NCBI GenBank assembly: GCA_037576215.1
Contig: JBANDB010000014.1
Span: forward strand, 1,612,001 to 1,676,000
Length of the DNA: 64,000 nucleotides
DNA from: Armillaria gallica
Lineage: Eukaryota > Basidiomycota > Agaricomycetes > Agaricales > Physalacriaceae
Reading direction: 5' to 3'
The position numbers and the translations under genes were made by a program. Position 1 is the first letter of the stretch, and each line of letters opens with the position of its first letter. The notes below the pieces were generated by a model. It saw only the letters and a list, made by a program, of their open reading frames with translations, was not told where the DNA came from and made no database searches. Shown here piece by piece: positions 1 through 10,919 of this stretch.

Positions 1-32
1 AATGGTCCACTCCACCCAATCCTTCCATCCCC

Positions 33-1076
33 ATGCCTAGTGATGGCAGTGACTTATTCATGATCATCCCTATACATGTTGATGATGGACTGATGGCTAC
101 AAACTCCATTCATCTTTACTCATGGCTCATTAGCAAACTCAATAAATGCTTCAAGGTCAACAACTTTGGCCCCACTGATGTCTTCTTGGGCATGAAGATC
201 GAATGTGAATGTGAGTCACGTAAACTATGGATTTCCCAAACGGACTACCTCAAGGAACTGCTCCAATCATATGATATGAGTGACATCAACCCATCCACTA
301 TTCCTCTCCGCTCAAAGCTACACAACCTCGAGCCTTCTCCTGGCCAGCTGGCCACAGTCCCAGAAAATGAATTAACCCATTTCCATCAAAAACTTGTTGG
401 ACAACTACTCTACCCTGCCATGTGCACCTGGCCTGACATCACCTTTACTGCCGCTGCATTAGGACAGTACAATGCAAAACATACACATGAGGTCGCTGCT
501 GCCACAAAAGGAGTTCTCCGGTACCTTGCTGGCACTAAATCATTTGCCCTCGAGTATGGAGGTGATGCTGTCAAGGATACTCTCATAGACTTCAACATCC
601 AGCCTGCTGATGTTGCCTTCTCTGACTCCGATTGGGGCTCTGACAAGGTTGATTGCTGTAGTTTCTCTGGCTATGCAATTTACCTTTATGGCAGCCTAGT
701 ATCATGGTCCAGCTCCAAGCAAAAATCCACTGCACTATCCTCCACGGAATCCAAATACATGGCCTTGACTCACCTGCTGAAAGAGCTGTTGTGGATCAAA
801 CTCTTCCTCCAAGCCTTGTCATTACCTTTGCCTACTCCCTTCCCCATGCTCTCCAATAATGACAGTTCCTTGACTATCGCCAACTCCATGTCCAATTCTC
901 CCAGGCTCAAGCACATCAATATCCACTATCACTTCATTCGCAAACATCTTCATACCAGCATTTTCGCAACAACTTGGGTTCCTACCCAGGCTATGACCGC
1001 AGACATCCTTACAAAGCCGCTGGGGACTACTCTTCATCGCGTTCATGCGACTGGTCTTGGCCTTGTCTCTTGTTGA
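33..1076 (+). CDS. Ty1/copia pol fragment: end of reverse transcriptase and RNase H
   Basis: This is the C-terminal part of a copia polyprotein. The reading frame is already open from the window edge, so the ATG at 33 is not a true start. Visible RT motifs are HVDDGL (usually YVDD, residues 16-21), FLGM, a VGQLLY block and a PDITF block. RNase H follows with SDSDWGSD, SGYAIYL, SWSSSKQKS, STESKY and, near the end, HINIHYHFIR and ADILTKPL, which close copia pol proteins. The frame has no internal stop over 347 codons, so this copy decayed less than most elements here. The stop is followed within 25 bp by a short polypurine run and an LTR. Gag, protease and integrase would lie left of the window. 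Confidence 0.9.
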   Translation: MPSDGSDLFMIIPIHVDDGLMATNSIHLYSWLISKLNKCFKVNNFGPTDVFLGMKIECECESRKLWISQTDYLKELLQSYDMSDINPSTIPLRSKLHNLEPSPGQLATVPENELTHFHQKLVGQLLYPAMCTWPDITFTAAALGQYNAKHTHEVAAATKGVLRYLAGTKSFALEYGGDAVKDTLIDFNIQPADVAFSDSDWGSDKVDCCSFSGYAIYLYGSLVSWSSSKQKSTALSSTESKYMALTHLLKELLWIKLFLQALSLPLPTPFPMLSNNDSSLTIANSMSNSPRLKHINIHYHFIRKHLHTSIFATTWVPTQAMTADILTKPLGTTLHRVHATGLGLVSC

Positions 1077-1099
1077 GACATGCATCTCTGATGGGGGTG

Positions 1100-1335
1100 T
1101 GTTGACCGTAGGGTCATTGACTTGTTCAGTTACGTGTTTGTATTGGCATATTTACCTACAGCTTCCTACGTACTCATATTGCCGCTTCCGGTGTCCTAGC
1201 TCCTCAGTTGCTTTCCCCATTCTCGGCGCACTGAGGAGGTCCGTATTTTTCCTTTATCTACCAGTACTACTTAACACTCACACTACTATCTAGTTACTGA
1301 CTCGTGTCTTCGTACTACAGGCTCTTAGGTCTACA
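1100..1335 (+). repeat. 3' LTR of the copia element
   Basis: The segment starts TGTTGACC and ends GGTCTACA, an imperfect 8-bp terminal inverted repeat (7 of 8) with the TG...CA ends of LTRs. It directly follows a G-rich polypurine tract (1091-1099) after the pol stop. Its 236 bp is an ordinary size for a fungal copia LTR. The 5' partner is outside the window, so identity and target duplication cannot be checked. Confidence 0.75.
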
Positions 1336-2929
1336 AGTATTGAATAGATATCATATATATCTTAAATGACCAGCCTTGCTCCTCCAGCCAAGAGTGGTTA
1401 TCTTGCCAGCCTGGTTATAGCAGAATTCATCAGGGCATCTAGAGTTCAGTCTGCATATGTTACACAAAACACATTCATTAGCTGTCATCAAAGACACAAA
1501 AAAATATAATGATATTGCATAGAGAGAGTAGATCTTTCCCAAGTCCATCCCTGTTATTACTAACTAATCTTATCTTCTACAGATATCATTGATGACATTT
1601 GTAAAATGCTGGCTGTAGCTATTTCCATTGAGTGTCATACCCATATAAGCTCTTTGAAAGCCACAGCAGACTCAGGGTTGCAAAGGCAAGTTTATTATCA
1701 GTGTTGGCTACACCTTGTCACACCAAAACATTGACAGCATTGAGGAAAGGGACTTGCTTTGTAAATGCTATGCCTCTTATGGCTTTCACTTCCATTTCTA
1801 TATCCAGAGCTTGCACAAGTGTAAAGCTTGCCCTGTTTCCAAGGCTTAGATTATTGAAGACATTAGTAGATGAGATATGGGGCCTCAACCTATTTCTCTC
1901 ACTTTTCTCTTAAAGTTTCATACCTTCTACACCTTCTCTGAGTATGAAACTCTTGTCAATCCACCACTTTATGGGAGAGATAAAAAAGGATCAGGCAACA
2001 TTTGGTATCTCTCATTATAGCTCCTCCTATTGTTGCTTGTTAATTCTACATTTAAAAAGGCAGTATGTTATTTCTTTGTGGAGAGGGCCCTTTGGTTATG
2101 CCTCAAGCCAGAGAGTGCCAATGCTGCTATTCAAACATCTGATGTTCAAATCCTGATGCAAGCTGCATCCTGGTCCATATCTTTCATACAATTCAATTTT
2201 GGCAATATATTTGATACAGGATATGTTTCCTTATGTCATTTTTGTGGCACGGAAGAAATACTGATTTGTGAAAAAAGCAGAAGGTATCAAGTGAGATGTG
2301 GTATAGTGTACACTCTCTTTAAGATAATATTTCTGTTGAAGTTTTAACAGCTTTAAAGTTAAAACTGCATGCTCTTTTATAACTATAACTGGGATATGAT
2401 CCAATAGATTCTGTCATATGTTGATTAAGATGCTATGTTCAAGCAATTCACTGAATTGGTCAATCATGAGTGGAGATGACACATAGTAGTCTTATGAACT
2501 ATAATCACTTGTTTGGCTTCTAAGGCACTGGGAAAAAACCTCATAACATTCTCTCCATGTCATTAGTTGCAGTTCTTAACCAGAGGCAACTGCGAGAATA
2601 AGGCTGAGATTCTGGTGTGTGGTTTTGAGTGCATGACTCTACAGTTCTTGAATGGCATTCTTCAGAGTTTGGATAATTTTCACCACTAGGAGCATGCCCA
2701 CTTACACTTGTTTCATCTGCCATATGTTATAATCCTCTCTACTATCAGACCATTCTTGGTCTACAAAAATCATGATGTTGTGTTTATTTGTACACCTGAT
2801 GTGCAAGTACTGTTTTTTGAAGAAATGTAGAAAGCTATATTTTCATTTACCTACAGACTTCTCTATATTAGAAAGTTTCAGAAATTGATGGAGATTCAAA
2901 ATAGTGACTCCTTCAAGTATAATGGACCC
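1336..2929. other. AT-rich stretch without a recognisable gene
   Basis: Only short open frames of 60-105 codons occur and none matches a family I know. CpG is very rare and TpG/CpA abundant, the same decay as in old repeats elsewhere in the window, so this is probably old, heavily mutated repeat or gene sequence. Confidence 0.5.
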
Positions 2930-4130
2930 TGTTCTCATCTGTACAAAAGTGTTGAATATGCCTCTCACCAACCATCCTTCCCCAAGTTGCTCAGGTTTGG
3001 CAATCAGGTGAGTTGCTGCCTATGTTTATTGTAGCCCTTGAGTTACTAATTTTAAACAGATCAAAGAATTTTTTGATGATAACATGTTTTTTAAAACTCA
3101 AGGTGCTATAAGAATACCAAAGTCTTGAAGAGGGAGCATACATTGACCAATATTCACTATCTTGATATCAATTTGAATGTGTGAGTAGAGTATAAGGAAG
3201 CAGAGAATGTGGAAGAGGATGTGGAAGATAGTAAGAATGGAGACAATAAAGAGGATGAGATGAGAAAGCTATGTGTTCATTTGAATACTCTTATAAAAGT
3301 GGTCTCCAAACTACAGTTGGAATCTCTGATTGTGTGCTTTGGGAATGAATTCATCCTTTTGAATATCTTTAAAGGCTTTGCTTCTATGTCAACTTTGAAA
3401 TCCTTTAGACTGCACTACAAGTCTCCCTATTTTGTGAGTAATTTAATTTGTATCAATATGTTGCATATTTTTCATTGAACACTAGAGAATTGCACCTGTT
3501 TGCCCTTCTCTTGCCTCATCTTTGGTGAAGGAAATGCTATCAGCATTCACCAATGTTGAGCTCTTTGTGTTGTGCTTTCTCAGACAATTGTTCCCAAAAT
3601 TGGGTGAAGACAACAATGATGTGTTTGATGATGAGGGTGTAAAATGAATAGAGACCGAATACATCCTGCTTGCCAGAGAATTGGCCTCCTCAACTCCCCA
3701 CATCATTTTTATGGCCTATGCATTCAATGAAACCCTGGAGGTTTATGATCTACAGGAGAACATAGGTTTCAACCATTTACCTGAGTGGTTCTCCTGCTGG
3801 AAATATTATAGTGGCTGGATCCATTGTGAGGAAGACAATGGTGGATATGACTTCTCCTTTGATAGAAATCCCTTTCAGTTAGACTGTTACTGTGTGTATC
3901 CTTTACCAATTCTGATGCTAAGTTTATTGAGGAGGTCATTGAGTCATTACAAAGAATATACATTGCAGTTTTGGAATATTAGTGTCATGAATATGTTGAT
4001 GATAATAGAGTGTACATAAGTGATGTCTATCAAATTCTGCTTCTGAAGATTTCTAAGATTAGAGACTTGCAGACCTCTGCCACTCATAATGAATATAGAA
4101 TAGCTGAACAAGTGGAGTTTCACCTCCACA
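2930..4130 (+). pseudogene. degenerate multi-exon gene remnant, possibly F-box/LRR-like
   Basis: Several open blocks can be joined by intron-like gaps. One block (3209-3430) is acidic and then leucine-rich, with a TLKSFRLHY stretch. A GTGAGT...TAG gap of about 52 nt (3433-3484) leads in frame to a second leucine-rich block ending near 3647. A third block (about 3655-3830) reads LARELASSTPHIIFMAYAF, the kind of sentence seen in the C-terminal part of basidiomycete F-box proteins that score leucine-rich lines. Stops separate the blocks and no clear start or F-box is visible. The family call rests on general resemblance only and is weak; it could be another leucine-rich gene. Confidence 0.25.
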
Positions 4131-4139
4131 GTCTTTGAT

Positions 4140-4986
4140 TGGAAGAAACTATGAGTGTGCTATATATACAAGTAACTAAAACAAGTGAAAAAGAAAAAGA
4201 AAAGGTATATTAAAGGAGGAAAGGGAGGGTGACAAAAGTATAGAGAGACAATCTGGATCCTATAAGATCAGCACTTGTCAGTACAAAATGATGCACCATG
4301 AGGTAGGAGACATACTAAATTCACTAAGAGCTCATGCTACTTGGCTTAGATAGCAGAACAATGAATGAAAGTAGCATGATAGGGAGATTCCATGCCATCT
4401 GTTCTCTTTATAGCCTCAGCTGAATTCTCAGCACCATGAAGAGGGGCATCAGAACTTTTATACACAAGAGAGAGGAGGACAGCGAAGCTGATTATGAGGA
4501 GAGAATGTTGTGAGGACGATAGAGCAGAGCTTCATTCGTGAGAGATGGTAGAGATATTAGAGATGCACAAAGGCTTATGAAAAGCCTCCCTACCCTTGGA
4601 ATCTATCTTTACAGCTTGAATATTAATTAACTTTGTGGTGTCTTAGATAGAGATAACTGGTTGAAAAGAACTTGACCATATATGTCTTTGTTTCTCTTTG
4701 TTCCCAATTTGATAATTCAATATTTCCCCCTTTAGTTGACTGCACTCTGTATCAGACCAGCTATCCTATGTAGTCAGTTTGGTGCAATACTCACTTAAAT
4801 AGGGTCAAGCCTTCCAGGAGACACAAATGATGAATGGGTTATCCTGATTGAAAATGCTAAAATTGTACTACTATTTAAGTACAATTGTAAATTCAGATTG
4901 CCATAAAAGTGTTCTCTTCTTCTTGTTATAGGCTAGGAGATTTGTGTCCTTGAAAAAAACATCCTTCATCTGCTATTTAAATATAT
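4140..4986. other. AT-rich stretch, nothing recognised
   Basis: A purine-rich run lies at 4180-4235 and the rest is AT-rich with few CpGs. I see no coding frame above 60 codons, no terminal repeats and no RNA gene. Confidence 0.4.
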
Positions 4987-5598
4987 CTAATCAAAATATA
5001 GTGCTTCTCTAAGGACTTCCTCAATATGGTTATGATGGGCACCAGTGGCTTCAGATGAACTTGCTAATTCCTCTTCTACTGTGTCGAGATAGTCCCAGAT
5101 TGATGTGGCAAATTTCTTAGTGGATTCTAAGAATATGTTATCACAAACTGTCATTGAATAGTGCTTTTGGAATTGATGGAAGAAAGGTTCTTTCATCTTC
5201 ACCAATGAGGCTACAGACTTGGGTCCCTGAGGTGTGAACTGTTGGTAATTCACCCCAATAAAGTGTTGCACATTGTTGACAATGGCTTTCATATGAAGAT
5301 CATTATCAATATTGATAGAAGGCTGTAGATATATGAAATTAGTAACCACAGACCAGATAAAAGCAGAAAACAAAAACCTACTAGTGCCATAAAGATCTGT
5401 ATCAATAAGTTTATTGATGATATCAAGTATATATTGATCATTCTCCAGGTGGGGATCTTGGTATGGCATCAAGAGGATTTGTGGGTTGGGAACACCTCTG
5501 ATGCACTGATGAATTATGGATTTATGATATGCATGGCAGATAAAAGACAGCTTGACAAAAGTATATTTGGTGCCTTTATAAAGGCAAAGCCCACACAA
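4987..5598 (-). CDS. hypothetical protein, 203 codons, unknown family
   Basis: This is the longest uninterrupted frame in the AT-rich left third. The predicted protein is rich in F, Y, H, N and I, has no signal peptide or clear membrane segment, and ends with an acidic stretch containing EEELASSSEATGAHHNHIEE. I do not recognise it. It stays open in a region otherwise full of stops, which makes it a possible exon of a larger transposon or host gene, but its initiator context is poor and no partner exon was found. It ends about 370 bp from the inverted G1 gag fragment. It may equally be a chance frame. Confidence 0.3.
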   Translation of the reverse strand: MCGLCLYKGTKYTFVKLSFICHAYHKSIIHQCIRGVPNPQILLMPYQDPHLENDQYILDIINKLIDTDLYGTSRFLFSAFIWSVVTNFIYLQPSINIDNDLHMKAIVNNVQHFIGVNYQQFTPQGPKSVASLVKMKEPFFHQFQKHYSMTVCDNIFLESTKKFATSIWDYLDTVEEELASSSEATGAHHNHIEEVLREALYFD

Positions 5599-5965
5599 AC
5601 AGATAGCTTTGAATGCATATTAATACAAGAGAAAAATGTAAGTTTAAGAAGAAAACATACTTTAGCAGATCAAGCAGGACATTGATGAGTGGGATAACTA
5701 GGAGTGCCCAAGCAATATATGCAGAAAGAGTTGCCATAACAAAGGTCTGCATTATTGAAGGATCATCAATAAAGATTTATGATTTTTTCACCAATCTCTA
5801 CGGTATCCTTAAGGGTACCTTCTTTCTCAGCAAACTGCTTGATGAATGTGCCAGAAGCAGTGACAATTGGAGATGACATCTAAATCATACCAAATTGAGT
5901 TAATGCAACATTATGGTTTAATTGATTCAAAGTATGCAACACTCAGTCTGCAGAAGAAACTATAG

Positions 5966-6939
5966 TCCCCATTGTGCATCCTGAGATGTTCAAGGGCATC
6001 CTCAGTATCTTTGATAGCATCAAAAGAACCAAAGTTAGTTCAGAGTTCATCAAGGAAGGCAGTGTAAGAGTATTCCCATGCCAGCAGATTCTGTGGGTTT
6101 GAGCAGAGAATGTCTAGTTCAAACCAGTCAAGAGCAGTGCCAGAAAGGAAAGAGATGGCATAGTTGACTTTACTAGTATCTGCTGAAAAAGCAGTGGGTC
6201 TGTCATTAAAGTTCAACTAAAGAAAGACAATGAAAGTCTTGAGTTTCTGTAGGTCAGAGCTATCAAAAGTATCAGATTCTTTGACCTTGATGCAGATGTT
6301 GTTGGATCAAGAATTGTTTAACAAAGTGAAAACCCCATACAATAGATTCATGGATTCTCACAAGAAATCTTGCTTATTGGGGTTATTGTTGCTAAGTCTG
6401 CCTGGACCTCCTGGGCCATTGGGATCACCAGGACCACCAAGACCACTTGGACCTCTTGATCCATTAGAGCTGCTGGGTCCTCCAGGTCCATTTGGGCTAC
6501 CAGGTTGGTAGTTGAATCTGTCATTATCCTGGTTGTGCTGATTTGAAGTATGAGTGAGGGTATCAGTTTCACCTTCAGAATCATCAGATTCTAGAGCATT
6601 AGATTGCTTCCTATTGAATGTAGGTTGAGATGCTGAGGTGTGTGGATCCGGGTTCTCTCAGTATCTGTCAAATATGCTGGTCCTTCGGTGGCATGAAAGG
6701 TCATCAAGTGGAGGAGTACTGAAGGGATTAGGAGAACTGTAGTGGTTGAATTGTTAAGCAGTAAAACTGGAGTGACCATAGGTTTCTCTATGAGATGGTT
6801 GTTTTCTGATGGAGGCTGATCCAAAAAGTTCCAGATTTTCCTTGGATGCATATGCTGCTATATCTTTCATAGAGAATATTGGTGTTTTTCATTTCAGGTC
6901 TTCACCTGTTTCTGGAGGATAAATGTGTGTAATAGTCAT
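5966..6939 (-). pseudogene. G1 copy C5: 5' half of gag, inverted
   Basis: The complement encodes the N-terminal half of the G1 gag seen intact in layout at 14964-16499, from its ATG (complement of 6937-6939) to the point where other copies continue with IMKYMVQFNQY. The Gly/Pro/Asn-rich tract lies around 6380-6510 and the domain ending in the conserved NFGPFDAI region is near 6030. Several frameshifts and stops break it, mostly at former CpGs. The break at 5966 falls at the same gag position (within about 2 nt) where the plus-strand C2 fragment begins at 7338, so the two pieces look like one element whose 5' end was inverted. Confidence 0.75.
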
Positions 6940-6982
6940 GATTTAGAAAAAATTCAACTCAAGGGGTTGAGTTCAAATATAC

Positions 6983-7337
6983 TATTAGGGATGTGCCAAA
7001 TAGACCAAGATAACTTGCATAAGCAGAGCCCAATAGAGTGCATGGGCTTTGGCAAAGCTATTAGCAATGTTACCCTTGAGCTGAAGCTCTGAGATTGGAT
7101 TGCAGAGTAGAGTCTGTGGAGAGCAAAGGTTTGGGTAGAGAGCAAAGATAGTCCAATTGAGCAGAGGCTATGGACTTGAGAGCAATAGAGTTTAGACTTA
7201 AAGTCAGAGAGAGTTTTGGCTAAACCAAGTTGATATTTGAATTGAGTATCTATAAATATTTATATAGTATATATATGAGTAAGTAAATCTGAGTCTGAGT
7301 CTGATGAACTCTGGCAGTGGTCTATTTGCCACCAGAT
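6983..7337 (-). repeat. G1 LTR fragment of copy C5
   Basis: It matches the first about 355 bp of the 526-bp G1 LTR as written on the plus strand, beginning TATTAGGGATGTGCC where intact copies begin TGTTAGGGACGTGCC. It is cut off at 7337 and joins directly to gag sequence of the opposite orientation. Former CpGs are nearly all TpG or CpA. Confidence 0.8.
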
Positions 7338-8428
7338 TCACTGAATCATGAAGTATATGGTTCAGTTCAACCAATATGCCTCCCAAGTCAGCTACAGTGA
7401 TAAGTCCTCTATCACACCTTCTACCACGGACTATGTACCTGCATCAAGGATGATATGGCTCACCACGGGAAGCCTAACAATCTCCATGATATGCATTTCT
7501 TAGCCCAAAAATTCAACACTCGCTATTGGACTCAGAGGACCAAGATATCCTGTGAAAACTAGGAGAACAAGTCCTCCAGCTCATATTCCAACAACTCTAA
7601 ATCCAAGGGTTCCAGTTTCAGCTTCAATTCTGAGGCCTCTAGTTTGACTCCTAAGTCTTTAGATTCCAATTCCTCAGGATCCACTTCCAATCCAAAGCCC
7701 TATGCTGATAAGCTAGGCAAAGACAGCTATCTTACTCAAGAAGAAAAGGACCACTGCTGAAAGAACAATCTCTGTATGTTCTGTGGAAGCAAGCACAAGA
7801 CCAAGGACTGCAACAAATGCAAGGCTGCAGCCTCCGCTAAGGGCCATGCTGCAGAAGTTGAAGAACCTTGATGGCTCCACCGCATCTTATATCTATTAAT
7901 CCATTACTCTTCCAGTCTGTTTTCCTTCTGGAGACATCATCTCTATTGACTTCTATGTCAGTCACCTAGATTTATCCTGTAACATTATTCTGGGATATAA
8001 CTGGCTTTCCTGCTGCAATCTATTGATTGACTGGGTAAAGCACAGTATCACTTTCCATTCACTATTACCAGATGTTTTTTCCCTTGCAAGTGCTTCCATG
8101 GTCTTTGATGCAACTACATCTAACTATGCAGACATTATTCCAATTCCAGCTTTCAAGCTAACTCCAAGATCCTGACAGACTTCACTGTCATACGAACCTA
8201 TTTATTCCTACCCTACTATCCCTTCCTTTTTTGCAATGATTACAATCAAGATATCTATCATCTCTGCAGCCACTTTTGTTTGAGCATGTACTGAAGATGG
8301 AGCTCAACAATACACCCTTCAACCTTCTGCACCTAGCATTAGTGGTATGGCCAGCTCCATGACCCCACTGGATATGACAGATGTACCAGCAGAATATCAC
8401 AACTTTGTTGGTGTATTCAGTGACTCAC
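7338..8428 (+). pseudogene. G1 copy C2: gag C-terminal half and start of pol, before the C1 insertion
   Basis: The sequence starts at the gag codons for IMKYMVQFNQYASQV and runs through the serine/asparagine-rich region and the CX2CX3HX4C zinc knuckle near 7775. About 340 bp that should hold the end of gag and the protease active site are missing at about 7870, where an AEVEEP block joins straight to a LLDGS block. It then continues through the linker to the start of RT ([18 protein letters not shown]). Many frameshifts and stops are present. The frame is cut at 8428 by element C1 and resumes at 17075. Confidence 0.85.
8424..8428. repeat. target-site duplication, left (CTCAC)
   Basis: CTCAC directly precedes the outer end of the C1 LTR and is repeated at 17070-17074 after the other LTR. 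Five bp is the usual Ty3/gypsy duplication size. Confidence 0.95.
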
Positions 8429-8954
8429 TGTTAGGGACGTGCCAAATAGACAAGGATAACTCGCACGAGCGGAGGTCCGCGGAGTGCGTGGGCTTTGGCG
8501 AAGCTATTAGCAATGTCACCCTTGAGCCGAAGCCCTAAGATTGGATTGCGGAGCAGAGTCCGCGGAGAGCGAAGGTTTGGATAGAGAGCAAAGATAGTCC
8601 AACGGAGCGGAGGCCCTGGACTTTGGAGAGCGATAGATTAGACTTGGAGTCAGAGAGAGATTTGGCTATACCAAGTTGATATTCGAACTGAGTATCTACA
8701 AGTAATTCTACAATATATATAGTAGTAGATAAATCCGAGTCGGAGTTCAATGGACTCCGGCGGAGGTCTGTTCGCTACCGAATTTGGGTTCTAGAATTAA
8801 TATGTGAAATAGTAAAATAAAATGATAAATGAAATATCAAATGTGGTAGAGTAATGGTAAGCGGTCGGAGGCCGCGGAGTCCGATAGTGAAGGATGGAGT
8901 TAGAATTGAAGTTGGGTTTGGTGTGAAGCGGGGGCCGGCGGCATGCGCGTAACA
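8429..8954 (-). repeat. 3' LTR of C1
   Basis: 526 bp, TGTTA...TAACA ends, identical in length to the LTR at 16544-17069 and differing only at 8564. It contains a TATA run (8711-8721) and the AGTTCGAATAT site (complement of 8679-8689). Confidence 0.97.
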
Positions 8955-8967
8955 GTATCCCCCCCTT
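8955..8967 (-). promoter_or_regulatory. polypurine tract of C1
   Basis: On the element strand a run of seven Gs followed by ATAC abuts the 3' LTR, the expected plus-strand primer position. The same G run is kept beside the 3' LTRs of C2, C3 and C4. Confidence 0.75.
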
Positions 8968-9116
8968 AGCGTTCTTGCCCTCAAGAGCGCTGATCCTGAT
9001 GGCCGATCAATACCGTATGCCTGGCAGAATTTTCGAGCGTGGGAATTTTGCCACTTAACCTCATACCACTACCATCTCTTGTTTTCGCTACCATTTCTTT
9101 TCCTTCATTGTTCGAT

Positions 9117-10831
9117 ATGTCTTCTGCCATTGAATACCACCTGTCCGTTACTCCCGAACCCTATGAGTCGGCCCCAACTCCCGAGGATATTTCTGTCGAA
9201 GAGATCGAGTCTCGGGCCGCCGCGGAGGAAAATTAAGTGGAGGCCGTGGCGAGACATGCTGCGTGGAAAGAGGCGAAGGTAGCGGCGGAGCGGGAGGAAA
9301 AATTGAGGTTGGCTCGTGAGGCGCGGGCTGCGAAGGTTGAGGCCTTGAAGCAGAAGGCTGAGGAGAAAAGGAGGGCAGAGGAGAAGAGGAAGGAGGAGGA
9401 GCGGAAAGCGGAGGAGAAGCGGAAGGAGGATGAGCATCTTCGCTTGTTGAAGGAACAGCAGGAGGCCGAGGCAAAGGAAAAGGCGGATTTGAAGGCAAAG
9501 GCTGATAAGGCGGCCGCAGATGCCACAGCTAAGAAGAAGCTGCGGAAAGAAAGGAAGGAGAGAAAGGAGAAGGCTGCTGCTGAGGTGGAGGATCAAGGAA
9601 CGGATGCGGATACCGAGGCAGTGGTGCCGGGAACTTCGAAGGAGGCGGCCCTCCAGAAATTGAAGGAAATTCGTGATGGTAAGCGGAGAGCGACGGGTTC
9701 CGTGGTTTCTAGTGTGGACGGAAACAAGAAACGGAAGCAACCCACCAAGTCCGCGAGTGTGGTGGAGGAGAGCGAGGAGGAAGGAAAAGCAGGGCCTAGC
9801 AAAAAGGCTAAGGTGGATTCTGCGGGTCCTGCGGAAAATGAGGAGGAATTGTCAGGGAGCAGTAAGTGAATTCCCAGTGGTCTCCGCGGCATACTGATTG
9901 GTCTGTAGAGCGTTGTATGCGGTGTCGTCAGGACGGCGCAAGGTGTTACGCTCGTCCTGGGTCTGGAAAAACCGCCCGGGGCCGGACATGCTCCCGTTGC
10001 AAGACCAAGAAAGCCGCTTGTTCTTTTAACAAGGGAAATTCATCTGCGCTCGCCGTCGGCTCCGAAGAAGTTTCGGATTTGCTTGAGAAATTGGCGAACA
10101 AGGTGGATGTCTTGACTGGACAAGTTGTTGGCCTCCGGAGCCGCGTGGACGATTTGGTTGACGACTTCCAGTCGGAGGAAATCGATTCTCTGGAGGAGCT
10201 CATATCCGACCTGGAGGAATGGGATGCGTCGTGCGCGGAGTTGAAAGATTTAGAGGGGGTGAATTCCGAGGCGCTCCGGCGGGTGATGCAGTGGCGATTG
10301 GATGAGGATATGGCGCAGCTGAGGGCGAAGGGGCCGATGGAGCCCGAAAAGATGAACGTGGACGATCCGTACGAGGTGGCAAACCGCAAATTTTGGTATG
10401 GCCTCGGAGGTCCGGAAAAAATGGCGGAGATGAAATTGAAACGAGACTTGTTTCAAGCCACGAGGAATGAGTTCCACAAGTTGGAAGGCCGCCGGTCCGA
10501 ATGGCAGTTCTGGAAGGACTACCTTCGCAAGCACAACTGCGACGATTTCCTGGTGGAGGACTCGGATCCGGAGGAAAAGGTTCTGGATGGCAAGGTTCGG
10601 AAGTCGCAGAAGCCGTACGGAAAGGACTTGGGTATCCCGGCATTGGATGGCCTGTTCGTATTGGATGGCGATCCTGCGGGGGCAACCACAAGTGAGGAGG
10701 GTGAGGATGAAAAGAGTGGTGAGGGTGAGGAAGAGTCGGAGTCCGCGGAGGACGACGGGAATGCACCGGCGGGGGGCACTGAGGATGTGGAGATGGGAGA
10801 AGTCGCAAATGTGGAAGCCGTGGACGCTTAG
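9117..10831 (+). CDS. antisense gene of G1 (copy A1): coiled-coil plus Zn2Cys6-like cluster protein
   Basis: This gene runs opposite to gag-pol, between integrase and the 3' LTR. Exon 1 (9117-9861) and exon 2 (9909-10831) join in frame to about 555 codons. Exon 1 encodes an N-terminal EYHLSVTPEPYES motif, a long K/E/A-rich segment typical of a coiled coil, and a basic KKRKQPTK nuclear-localisation-like patch. Exon 2 opens with C-X2-C-X6-C-X14-C-X2-C-X6-C, the cysteine spacing of fungal Zn2Cys6 clusters apart from a slightly long loop. It continues with a second helical segment, a DPYE...FWYGL block, an EWQFWKDYL block, VEDSDPEE and a very acidic tail. A start codon after a pyrimidine-rich leader, a canonical intron and an AATAAA at 10954 support a real transcription unit. 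One TAA at 9234 replaces a tyrosine codon kept in the other copies, so this copy is broken. Function is unknown; a DNA- or chromatin-binding regulator is inferred only from the cluster and charge. Confidence 0.8.
9862..9908 (+). other. spliceosomal intron in the antisense gene
   Basis: The 47-nt segment has GTAAGT at the 5' end, a CTGAT branch-like site at 9894-9898 and TAG at the 3' end. Removing it joins the coiled-coil frame to the cysteine-cluster frame (phase 1). The same position holds an intron of 47 nt in A4 (53531-53577) and A3 (26747-26793) and 50 nt in A2 (21228-21277). Confidence 0.85.
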
Positions 10832-10919
10832 CTTCTTCCCCTTGCTGCCATTCTTCTTGGACAAGTTCTTTTACACGTATTTTGTATGTTTTGTGTTTGG
10901 TTTTTTTTTGAATGCATCG

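Noticed and set aside
6230..6511. Collagen-like Gly-Pro-Pro frames (also at 15802-16113 and 32981-33283 on plus)
   Set aside because: They are the antisense reading of the Gly/Pro/Asn-rich tract of G1 gag on the minus strand.
9148..9740. Proline/serine/leucine-rich frames on the minus strand
   Set aside because: Shadows of the K/E-rich coiled-coil exon of A1; they lack conserved motifs and are not kept in A2-A4.
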